A stretch of DNA of 42,981 nucleotides from Promethearchaeota archaeon (lineage in GTDB: Archaea > Asgardarchaeota > Lokiarchaeia > Sigynarchaeales > SOKP01): NCBI GenBank assembly GCA_013375495.1, contig JABXKC010000033.1:1-42981 (forward strand), given 5' to 3'. The notes beneath the pieces are model-generated. The model made no database searches, was not told the DNA's origin, and saw only the letters and a program-made list of their open reading frames with translations. Both the position numbers and the translations under genes were made by a program. Numbering within the stretch: position 1 is the first letter of the stretch; every line of letters begins with the position of its first letter. Shown here piece by piece: positions 35,710 through 42,981 of the stretch.

Positions 35710-35917
35710 TCAGTTTATTTTTAACTTAATTATAGTATTAAATTACACAATTACCCTTATATATTATATTATTAAAACAAAAATAATTGACTTAATTCTA
35801 AATTAATTTTCCGATAATTAATTTGAAGTTGATAAAAAATTAATTCATTAATAACGATAAACTATCAGTGGAAGATTTAGAAGATTATCTAGAAAATATG
35901 AAAATAATAGCCATATT

Positions 35918-36784
35918 TCACATTCGAATTATGCTGTTAATATTGTTATAAAAAATTTCTTGCTTTTGATCGTTCGTAATGGGTAAACATATAATTTTAT
36001 CAATTTCAAGCTTTAAGGGATTGGTGACGGGCGCATCTGAGCCAAATAACAACCGTTTATGACCAACTGTCTTTATCAAACTTAATAATGCATAAGGTAT
36101 GGAACAAGAAGTTTCAAAATATATATTTTCATATTGTTTTAGGCTCAACCCAAAGTCTATTGCAAATTCCATTGCTAAACCGGCATGACCAAGCATAATT
36201 CTTAAATCAGGAAAACTAGTTGCTAGCTTTGCTAAATCTTTGCTACTTATCCCCCCAAAAGCTGAAAACTTGGGAGTAAAGTGAATGAAGAGAGGAAAAT
36301 TTTTATTATAACCCTGCATAAAAGAAGCCAGCTTCATTATATCTCTAGGAATTTTAACTAAATGAATTCCTGAATGGATTTTAACGCCACAAAATCCTTT
36401 TTCAAAATGACGTTCTAAAATCTGGTAACTGCGTTCTTCTTCATCAGGATCCATTTTAGGGTTAAACCAAAAAAATTTATAAAATCTTTCTGGATCTCTA
36501 TTTGATAAATCAATAACGTCTTGATGATCTAGTTGGTCCTTTGGCATTAATTTCCTTAAATTTTCAAATACTTTCTTTACAAGATTGTTTTCGGAATTTT
36601 CGTTTTTAGCTTCTAAATCATCTTTAGCGTAGATTTTAGAACTTGCTGCTCTATTTACTGTTGTAATAATTGCTTTCTCGACATTAAATTTATCCAAATA
36701 AGCTAAAATATCTTCGTTTCTTCCCAAGAATGTGCCGTATGTGTGAAGATGGGCATCGAAAATCCTATAATCTTGTTTTAGTAC
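35918..36784 (-). CDS. Amidohydrolase-family TIM-barrel protein with an unclear start
   Basis: The frame encodes an amidohydrolase-2-like metal hydrolase or decarboxylase. The metal motif DAHLH lies at the N-terminus, with CGVKIHSGIHLV, PLFIHFTPK, MLGHAGLAMEF and LLFGSDAPVTNP further on. The only usual in-frame start is TTG 36727, which would remove DAHLH. Upstream, the frame reads KQDYRIFDAHLHTYGTFLG and is closed by a TGA at 36791-36793. AGGTGA (36791-36796) lies 6 bases before a GTA (36784) and 9 before a CTA (36781). The true start is therefore non-canonical or the sequence carries a change. The end given is the outermost likely start. It lies 53 bases after the UroD-type gene. Confidence 0.8.
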   Translation of the reverse strand, partial: VLKQDYRIFDAHLHTYGTFLGRNEDILAYLDKFNVEKAIITTVNRAASSKIYAKDDLEAKNENSENNLVKKVFENLRKLMPKDQLDHQDVIDLSNRDPERFYKFFWFNPKMDPDEEERSYQILERHFEKGFCGVKIHSGIHLVKIPRDIMKLASFMQGYNKNFPLFIHFTPKFSAFGGISSKDLAKLATSFPDLRIMLGHAGLAMEFAIDFGLSLKQYENIYFETSCSIPYALLSLIKTVGHKRLLFGSDAPVTNPLKLEIDKIICLPITNDQKQEIFYNNINSIIRM

Positions 36785-36837
36785 GGTAAATCACCTATAG
36801 GTTAAGTGAAGAAAATAATCAAATCATTAAAACTCTT

Positions 36838-38001
36838 TCAATCGTAATTTCTAAACTCAAGAGCGGCGTCAAACATAGCTACAATGTTTTGAGGAGGAAC
36901 TTCAGCGGTTATATTATGAATGGGAGAAGCAACAAAGCCTCCTCCTGGTTTCAAACACTCAAAATTCCTCTTTACATCTTCTCTAATTTGCTCAGGAGTT
37001 CCAAATGGTAGTGTCTTCTGAGAGTTACACAAACCTCCCCAGAAGGACATAGTTTCTCCAAATCTTATCTTTAAAGAACATGGTTCCATATCGAATGCGC
37101 TAATCTGTACTGGATTAACAACATCATACCCAATTTCAGTAAAATGAGGAATAAATTGAGCTATTGAGCCACAAGAATGGTAATTTATTTTAGCATCAAC
37201 CAGTTCGTGTATCTTGTCTGATAATATCCGTTCTAATGGTTTAATCATTTTTTCGTAAAGTTTAATGCTCATGATAGGTCCTGCTTGCTCTGCAAGGTCA
37301 CCATTAATGCATACAACATCTAAATAGCTTCCTACTTCGTCTAGAAATGTTGTAACATAACTAGTCCAATATTTTAAAAGCCCTTCCATAGCCGTAACTA
37401 TAATTTCCGGCTTAGTTCTCAAATATCTTAGCGTTTTTGTGAATCCAAATAAAAAAGTGCAATATTCGTAAACACAACCTACTGGAGGTGTTGATAAAGC
37501 AAATTCAGTGTCGTTATGTAATTTCTTAGCGTAATCTTTCAATCCTTTAAACGGTGTTCTATCCCGTCCATCAGGCCAATTATAATCTTTTACTTCTTTA
37601 ATCGTTGTAAAATTTTCAAATGGATGAATAACTGGATCGTAATATAAGATATCATCCAAATTTTTTTCAGCATTATCTCCCCAAAATACGCCAAATTGAT
37701 CGTAAACACCAATATACTTTCCCTCGTATAAGGGCTCCATATCTTGAACTCTTACCATACCGCCTAACGGTTTGACATATCTTATATCGATTCCAAATCT
37801 TTTTAAGACTTCGTTACAAGGCTTTACAATTTGCTGGACAAAATCAGCGTATTGGATGTTCTTATCTTCAATCTCAAGGTATTCTAGTAATTTTTTGTAA
37901 GCCTTAATATGTATACTTGATTGATTACCTCCCAAGTCAACCGGTACTTTATCTGGTTCATCATGGTTTAAGGTAACATTTACCCTCTCTCTTGAATTCA
38001 T
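36838..38001 (-). CDS. Uroporphyrinogen-decarboxylase-family methyltransferase
   Basis: This 387-residue protein of the UroD superfamily starts with MNSRERVNVTLNHDEPDKVP, typical of the methyltransferase branch (MtaA/CmuA-like). The zinc motif HxC is present in INYHSCGSI, and a second Cys lies near the end. UroD-type methyltransferases move methyl groups between corrinoid proteins and thiol or folate-type acceptors. No corrinoid protein is in the window. True heme UroD is less likely because the N-terminal arginine motif of that enzyme is missing. It probably shares a message with the amidohydrolase that follows and is divergent from the sugar genes. Confidence 0.85.
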   Translation of the reverse strand: MNSRERVNVTLNHDEPDKVPVDLGGNQSSIHIKAYKKLLEYLEIEDKNIQYADFVQQIVKPCNEVLKRFGIDIRYVKPLGGMVRVQDMEPLYEGKYIGVYDQFGVFWGDNAEKNLDDILYYDPVIHPFENFTTIKEVKDYNWPDGRDRTPFKGLKDYAKKLHNDTEFALSTPPVGCVYEYCTFLFGFTKTLRYLRTKPEIIVTAMEGLLKYWTSYVTTFLDEVGSYLDVVCINGDLAEQAGPIMSIKLYEKMIKPLERILSDKIHELVDAKINYHSCGSIAQFIPHFTEIGYDVVNPVQISAFDMEPCSLKIRFGETMSFWGGLCNSQKTLPFGTPEQIREDVKRNFECLKPGGGFVASPIHNITAEVPPQNIVAMFDAALEFRNYD

Positions 38002-38092
38002 AATTATTCAAGTATTATATTATAATTGAACTAAATTATCTAAATATATTGCTTTCAATTCTCAATATGTAATAAATTTTTTAATTTTAAAA

Positions 38093-39604
38093 ATGAATAG
38101 TTTACTAATGAATGATAAAGATGTAAAAATAGAAGTTGTTTTTATAGGAAAACCACAATGGGAAGCTGGGTGGCCTTATCTAGGCTATGATAATACCAAA
38201 ACTATAGATTCAATTAAAAAACATCTAAACGAAAAATTCAGAAGAACTACTTTTAACTATAACGAAATTGTAACTAATTATAATGTTGAATTAATCAAAG
38301 AGATTAAAGAGGATATCGAGGGAGCTGACGGGGTTATAATTTTTACAATTGGACATTATGGAGAACCTGGGATTGTTCAAGCGGGCGTTGAATTGATTGA
38401 GACCAGAAAACCAGCAATACTAGCTAATTTTATTTATGCTGGAGACCATACTTTCACGAAAATATTCTCAACTATAAAAGATAAAGGTTTTCAAATAGTC
38501 TTTTTATCTTCACAAAATATTGAACATTTTGACAAAATGTTTGAAAATATGTTTAATCTCATGCGTTTAAGGGGAAAAAAAATCTTGGTTTACGCCAAAG
38601 ACACCATTGAAATGAACTGGCAAGTCATACTAGGACTATTTAACCCTGAACGAAGGCAAATAGCAAATAATCATCCAGAATTTTTGAATCGAGTAGGAGA
38701 AATGAGAAGCGATGAGGAATTTGAATTTTATACCGATACAATTGGATTAGATCAAGCACACAAGTGGAGAAAGGATGAAAAGCATTATAACAAAATTTTG
38801 AAAAGTGTATTCGATGTAGAAATGATTAGAGGAGATTCAGAGGAGATTCTCGAATATTATAATAAGGTTAATATAGACCAAGCAAATGAGATCGCTCAAA
38901 AATGGACTAAAAATGCTACAATAGTAGAACCTACTGAAAAAACCATTTTAAATTCCGCAAAACTGTATATAGCTTTTAAAAATATCTTGAAAGATAAAGA
39001 AATTGACATTTTTGCTCCCGATTGTGGCACATTCTTATTGTGCGGTGCGTTTCCTGCTTACCCTTGCATGGCTTTTTTCGAGTTGAGTAAAGAAGGAAAA
39101 TACGGTATCTGTGAGTCTGATATGGATTCGGCTATAAGCTTTCTTTTTGGTTTGTACTTAACTGGCAGACCGGGATATGTATCTAATCAAACTTTAGACA
39201 TGGAAAGAAATCAAATTACATATATGCATTGTGTAGCTCCATGTAACTTGCAGGGGGCAGATGGTCCACAAGCACTTTATGATATCGTGTACCATGGCGA
39301 AACTCATTTTTTAGGTGCCTCTCCCCGCGTCATATTTCCAATAGGGAAGCCAGTTACGACTATTAAAATCAGTGTTTTTGAAAAAAAAATCTCAATCCGC
39401 ACGGGGAAAATAATAGATAACATAGTAGATGAAAAAGGTTGCGTTTCTAAAATGCTTGTAGAAAGCAATGTAGAGATGATTATGAAGAATTATGATTGGT
39501 CCACATTTGGATGGCATAGGGTAACATTCATTGGAGATTGGAAAGAAGACTTCATGAATGGTGCGAAAATTTTGGGTTTAGAGATAGTTGAGGAAGATAT
39601 ATAA
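38093..39604 (+). CDS. L-fucose/L-arabinose isomerase-fold protein
   Basis: This 503-residue protein has the fold pattern of the fucose/arabinose isomerase family: an N-terminal alpha/beta part with GADGVIIFTIGHYG, a middle part with LANFIYAGDHTF, and a C-terminal part with GICESDMDSAISFLFGLYLT and ITYMHCVAPCNL. The Glu-x-Asp in CESDMDS sits where the family binds its metal. The exact sugar is unknown. ATG 38093 has no ribosome binding site and may be leaderless. A sugar-type transporter follows 79 bases downstream, which supports a sugar pathway. Confidence 0.82.
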   Translation: MNSLLMNDKDVKIEVVFIGKPQWEAGWPYLGYDNTKTIDSIKKHLNEKFRRTTFNYNEIVTNYNVELIKEIKEDIEGADGVIIFTIGHYGEPGIVQAGVELIETRKPAILANFIYAGDHTFTKIFSTIKDKGFQIVFLSSQNIEHFDKMFENMFNLMRLRGKKILVYAKDTIEMNWQVILGLFNPERRQIANNHPEFLNRVGEMRSDEEFEFYTDTIGLDQAHKWRKDEKHYNKILKSVFDVEMIRGDSEEILEYYNKVNIDQANEIAQKWTKNATIVEPTEKTILNSAKLYIAFKNILKDKEIDIFAPDCGTFLLCGAFPAYPCMAFFELSKEGKYGICESDMDSAISFLFGLYLTGRPGYVSNQTLDMERNQITYMHCVAPCNLQGADGPQALYDIVYHGETHFLGASPRVIFPIGKPVTTIKISVFEKKISIRTGKIIDNIVDEKGCVSKMLVESNVEMIMKNYDWSTFGWHRVTFIGDWKEDFMNGAKILGLEIVEEDI

Positions 39605-39683
39605 TTTTGTCATAAATATAAACATTAAAATACTGAATGAAATAACTTTAAATTAAAATCTAAAAATAAGCAAATTATAAAAT

Positions 39684-41051
39684 ATGACGGAATCTAAAAG
39701 AAAAAAGGAAAAAGAAAAAGTACATTCTCGATTAGGGCATTTGCTTTATTCATTAGGAGCAGTACCCTCAGCACTACCATATAATATGATTGGATCTTGG
39801 TTATTAACCTTTTATACTATTGAAGTGGGGCTTTCGTTAATTGAATTTGGATTACTCTTCATGATCTATGGGTTTTGGAATGCGATAAACGATCCTTTAA
39901 TTGGATTTTATATGGATAAATTAAAGCCTAAAAAAGGTCGTCGCGTGCCTTGGATTATCTACGGGACGATTCCAATGACCTTAGGTTTTATTGGATTATG
40001 GTGGGTTCCATTCAATACAAAAGACCTAATATTTCTTTACGGTTTAATTATGCTATTTCTTTTTGATACTGGGTTTACTATGTGTATGACCGCCTGGGGC
40101 GCCTTGTATACGGAAATGTACGAAGATGAAAGTGAACGAGCCTCAGTTGTAGCTATAAAGGACACATTTGCATTTCTTTCATCTATGATCGGTGTCATGA
40201 TCCCTTCTATGATAGCTGCTGCACTCGGTAGTTGGGCTTTAGCAGGACTAATTATGGGTATTACTATACCAGTTACTATGTATCTTTCTCTTCTTGGTAC
40301 AAGAGAAAGAGAAGAATTCCAGATAGACGAACCATTACCAATTTTGAAAGCATTTAAAGAATCTTTTTCAAACAAGCCTTTTGTTATTGGCTCAGTAACC
40401 TATGCTCTTCTTGATTTTTGTTTTGGGTTTACAATGATGATTTTACCCTTATATGCTAAATTTGTTCTTCAAATAGGCAAAGGAATGGAAGGTTTTGCAA
40501 TGATTGGGGTGGCATTAGGGATCCTTTGTGGTGTACCTCTATGGTGGAAAGTTTATGCTAAAAAAGGACCAAAATTTGGATTAACTTTATCAATGATTAT
40601 ATTTTGCATAGGAATGGTACCACTTTTTCTCGCAGGAGATTTCATTACCCTTACAGTTATTGGCCTGCTACCAGGATTTGGATTGTCAGGTGTTTTAATG
40701 ACCGAACCTGTGATTTCTGCCGCAATTGATTACGACGAAATTAAGACGGGAAAAAGACGAGAAGCCACATATGGTGGCATTCAAGCGTTCGTTGCTCGGT
40801 TATCCATGATACTATCTGCTTTAGCTCTAATTATTGTTCAACTAATTAGCGGATTTAATCCGGAGTTAGAAACTCAGACTTTCGATGCATTGATAGGATT
40901 ACGATTTTCAATGTCTATAGTTCCAGCAATAGGTCTATTAATAGCTTTAATAATCTTTAAATTCTTTCCCCTAAATTTAGCGAAATTCACTGAGCAGCAA
41001 AAAAATTTAAAAGAACTCCATCAAGCACGCTTGGATAAATTAAAAAAATAA
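39684..41051 (+). CDS. GPH-type sugar:cation symporter (MFS)
   Basis: This 455-residue protein has 12 likely spans and the GPH/MelB signature near residues 70-95 (DPLIGFYMDKLKPKKGRRVP). It also has WGALYTEMYEDESERASVVA in the middle and the GPH-like ISAAIDYDEIKTGKRREATY in the second half. It should bring a glycoside or sugar acid into the cell with a cation. It lies between the isomerase-fold gene and the converging DUF2961 glycosidase gene. It is not obviously a duplicate of the transporter at 13870. Confidence 0.9.
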   Translation: MTESKRKKEKEKVHSRLGHLLYSLGAVPSALPYNMIGSWLLTFYTIEVGLSLIEFGLLFMIYGFWNAINDPLIGFYMDKLKPKKGRRVPWIIYGTIPMTLGFIGLWWVPFNTKDLIFLYGLIMLFLFDTGFTMCMTAWGALYTEMYEDESERASVVAIKDTFAFLSSMIGVMIPSMIAAALGSWALAGLIMGITIPVTMYLSLLGTREREEFQIDEPLPILKAFKESFSNKPFVIGSVTYALLDFCFGFTMMILPLYAKFVLQIGKGMEGFAMIGVALGILCGVPLWWKVYAKKGPKFGLTLSMIIFCIGMVPLFLAGDFITLTVIGLLPGFGLSGVLMTEPVISAAIDYDEIKTGKRREATYGGIQAFVARLSMILSALALIIVQLISGFNPELETQTFDALIGLRFSMSIVPAIGLLIALIIFKFFPLNLAKFTEQQKNLKELHQARLDKLKK

Positions 41052-41054
41052 AAA

Positions 41055-41064
41055 TTTTTTTTTT
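41055..41064. terminator. Oligo-T terminator between converging genes
   Basis: Ten T follow the transporter stop by three bases, after a run of A. On the + strand this is a plausible terminator for the sugar transporter. The complementary A-run precedes it and could serve the converging gene weakly. Confidence 0.5.
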
Positions 41065-41071
41065 AAATTTC

Positions 41072-42133
41072 TTATGGATCCTCTCGAGGTAAGCGTTCTT
41101 CCATCGGAAGAAATTCCTGTTTTTTATGTGGTTCAATTTGATACCAGTATGCAGTTGATGAGTAGTCATCTGATCTTTGATTAGCATGCCCGTGCTCAAT
41201 TTTTACCTTTATATTTTTATTAAAATAAATGGGATCCTCTATATGATAACGATAATAAGAAATTTTACCACTAAAGTTTTTACCACCAGGTAAAGTAATC
41301 CCATAATAAGGTGAACTGAAATATTCAGAGGGACTCCATGCTGTACAAAAGTAGTCCTCTGTACCTGTACCATAAAGAATTGATTCACCATCATCTATTT
41401 CAATGTAATCATCGCCTTCACCTGGCCAATAGGGATCTCTATCATTTTTATTGACTTTTTCTGGTGTCAAGAGGTTATGAATATCTAAATGACAACCTAC
41501 ATATACTCCTTGCCCTTCTGCTTCAAGAATTATGTAATCATTTTCATGAGTAGTATTTTTCTTGTTGTATAAGTTTATCCTTTGATGAGGACTATATTTT
41601 TTTCCTTTACAAGGATTTTCACGGCGCCATATTGCATGAAATCTTCCAAAATCAGAGTCTAATTGCTTGTGTTCTTCATAATCTATGTAGTAATATAATA
41701 TCAGAATTCGTTCTGACTCATTTTCAATTTCAATCCTAGCGTTCTCGCTAAAAGGCATAGAAAAGAAGCAATTAAAGCTTTTGCCTTCTTTAGGGGCCAT
41801 TGATAAGGGTAAACTCCAATAATTCACAGTTTTAGCGTGCCCTACTCCAAAAAAGTCTCCAACTGGTACCTCGACTGAAGGATAGGCTTCCAAATCCCAC
41901 CACATTCTTAAAACTGCTGTGCGTAAATAATACGGATCTTCTGAAGCCAAGGTCATCCAAATATGCTTAATAATACCAGTATTTTCAATATTGCATAATT
42001 CAAATTTACAGTGGGGTTTTATTAATATATTATCTAAATTTGTACCTTTTTTATCGTAGCTAGAGATTCTATTTCTTTTTATATTTTTTCGAACTTTAGC
42101 TAAATTTGTAAGAGTATTATTTCTTGGCTCCAT
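41072..42133 (-). CDS. DUF2961 (GH172-like) glycoside hydrolase
   Basis: This 353-residue protein matches the DUF2961 family, now in part GH172 (difructose-anhydride synthase and arabinofuranosidase-type enzymes). Family-like segments are MWWDLEAYPSVEVPVGDFFG, NCFFSMPFSENARIEIENES, ILYGTGTEDYFCTAWSP and YRYHIEDPIYF. The Glu in GTGTEDYF is a likely active-site residue. There is no signal peptide, so the enzyme is probably cytoplasmic and acts on imported oligosaccharides. An AAGGGA lies 7 bases before ATG 42133. Its stop faces the stop of the sugar transporter. Confidence 0.9.
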   Translation of the reverse strand: MEPRNNTLTNLAKVRKNIKRNRISSYDKKGTNLDNILIKPHCKFELCNIENTGIIKHIWMTLASEDPYYLRTAVLRMWWDLEAYPSVEVPVGDFFGVGHAKTVNYWSLPLSMAPKEGKSFNCFFSMPFSENARIEIENESERILILYYYIDYEEHKQLDSDFGRFHAIWRRENPCKGKKYSPHQRINLYNKKNTTHENDYIILEAEGQGVYVGCHLDIHNLLTPEKVNKNDRDPYWPGEGDDYIEIDDGESILYGTGTEDYFCTAWSPSEYFSSPYYGITLPGGKNFSGKISYYRYHIEDPIYFNKNIKVKIEHGHANQRSDDYSSTAYWYQIEPHKKQEFLPMEERLPREDP

Positions 42134-42267
42134 AAAAAAATCCCTTAATTTATAATATTTATTTGTTTGTGAGGTCCGTATAGCTAAATATTAGGAAAAA
42201 TAAATTTATATTGGTTACTGAATTTCTTTACTAAATTTGAATATTTTGAGAAGAGGCTTAGATTTCT

Positions 42268-42981
42268 TTGGAAACAAGACTAGGTAAGCATACTAAAAAT
42301 TTATTGATTGTCGTTTTACTATCTACAGCTTTCAGAAGCATGGGGATGAGCATCGTTGAAATAGGTTTACCTTTATTTGTAAGAAGTCTTGCTGGAACTC
42401 TCACATCTTATGGAATAATAGTTGGAACTTTTTCTGTAACGCAATGTATTTTTCAATATCCATATGCAACAATATCTGATAAGCTTGGACGTCGTAAAGT
42501 TGTCTTGTTCGGGATGCTCGTTTATCTTTTAGGAACCGTTTTATGCTTTACAGCACAGGATATAGCTCAACTTATCATTTATAGAGCTATACAAGGAGCG
42601 GGAGCTTACACGTCAATTCTTCAAGCTATAATTGGCGATATTTATAAAAAGGATGAGCATAGTAAAGGAATGGGCTATCATACTCTTTATATGAACATTG
42701 GTTACTTCTTAGGATTCGTACTAGGTGGATTTATGTCAAGCTTTTTTGGGTTTAGAAGCATATTTTTGATACAAGGACTGTTGATTATCTTCAGCTTTAT
42801 CGTTATTTTTATTGTCCTTAAAGAAAAAAATAATGTTAAGCAGAAAAATGAGGAAGAAAAAAACATGGATTTTAATATAGCTAGTATTAAAATACTGCTT
42901 AAAGAACGCCAATACATTTATACGCTTCTACTCAATTGGGTAAGATGGTTTCTATTTGGATTTATTACGGTATATTTGATT
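42268..42981 (+). CDS. MFS transporter, N-terminal part (runs off the right edge)
   Basis: The frame is open to the window end (238 residues seen). It shows about seven spans and the MFS motif between spans 2 and 3 (ISDKLGRRKVVLFG), then IIYRAIQGAGAYTS and YFLGFVLGGFMSSFFGFRSI. This is the drug or small-molecule exporter style of MFS. The start is taken as TTG 42268. AGAGG at 42252-42256 lies 11 bases before it but only 5 before an in-frame ATT at 42262, and a TAG closes the frame at 42259. Substrate unknown. Confidence 0.85.
   Translation, partial: METRLGKHTKNLLIVVLLSTAFRSMGMSIVEIGLPLFVRSLAGTLTSYGIIVGTFSVTQCIFQYPYATISDKLGRRKVVLFGMLVYLLGTVLCFTAQDIAQLIIYRAIQGAGAYTSILQAIIGDIYKKDEHSKGMGYHTLYMNIGYFLGFVLGGFMSSFFGFRSIFLIQGLLIIFSFIVIFIVLKEKNNVKQKNEEEKNMDFNIASIKILLKERQYIYTLLLNWVRWFLFGFITVYLI

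Noticed and set aside
13870..41051. The two GPH-type transporters as a recent duplication
   Set aside because: They share the family layout but the sequences differ throughout, so no recent copy event is supported.
40037..41199. Antisense frames over the sugar transporter and the DUF2961 gene end
   Set aside because: They overlap well-supported genes on the other strand and lack family features.
1..42981. tRNA or rRNA genes and CRISPR arrays
   Set aside because: I looked for T-loop-like and repeat-spacer patterns by eye and found none. A covariance-model scan would be more reliable.

Overview
The window looks like AT-rich archaeal DNA, most likely from an Asgard archaeon of the Lokiarchaeia type. 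This rests on gene content and not on a marker tree. It holds a Rab/Ras-like small GTPase next to a winged-helix regulator, HEAT and leucine-rich-repeat proteins, a beta-helix surface protein with a C-terminal membrane anchor, 4-hydroxybutyryl-CoA dehydratase and several fatty-acyl-CoA enzymes. Many genes carry AGGTG(A)-type ribosome binding sites. I saw no rRNA, tRNA, CRISPR array, transposase or phage gene.

Layout. Positions 1-7048 hold a peptide/solute ABC importer: a divergent, truncated binding protein, a small membrane protein, two permeases (DppB/DppC type) and two ATPases (DppD/DppF type). Each ATPase is fused to its own N-terminal multi-span membrane domain of about 240-290 residues. 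Positions 7145-17370 hold acyl-CoA metabolism on the + strand: an acyl-CoA synthetase, a degenerate CPBP-type membrane protein with an unknown partner, an acyl-CoA dehydrogenase, a PaaG-like crotonase, a QueG-like iron-sulfur protein, 4-hydroxybutyryl-CoA dehydratase and a cupin that appears frameshifted. A GPH-type transporter lies on the - strand among them. Positions 17373-31668 are all - strand: CTP synthase with an insertion, a DUF1846 protein, an enoyl-CoA isomerase-like crotonase, a hydrolase/membrane fusion, a beta-helix surface protein, a second acyl-CoA dehydrogenase and acyl-CoA synthetase, a zinc alcohol dehydrogenase and a TPP enzyme.

Positions 31758-35709 form an Asgard-flavoured signalling island: a HEAT+LRR protein, a small membrane protein, a winged-helix regulator, the small GTPase and another HEAT protein. 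The GTPase frame has no ATG, GTG or TTG ahead of its P-loop. An ATT codon sits at standard spacing behind a good ribosome binding site, so AUU initiation is the simplest reading. Positions 35918-42133 look like a carbohydrate or methylated-compound module: an amidohydrolase (also without a canonical start ahead of its metal motif), a UroD-type methyltransferase, a fucose/arabinose-isomerase-fold protein, a GPH-type sugar transporter and a DUF2961 (GH172-like) glycosidase. The right edge cuts an MFS transporter.

Together the genes suggest a heterotroph that imports peptides and sugars and activates and oxidises acyl-CoA compounds. The points most worth following are the non-AUG starts, the membrane-fused ABC ATPases, a 44-base leader shared by two acyl-CoA gene units, and several enzymes with missing or moved catalytic residues. 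All family assignments were made by eye from motifs.
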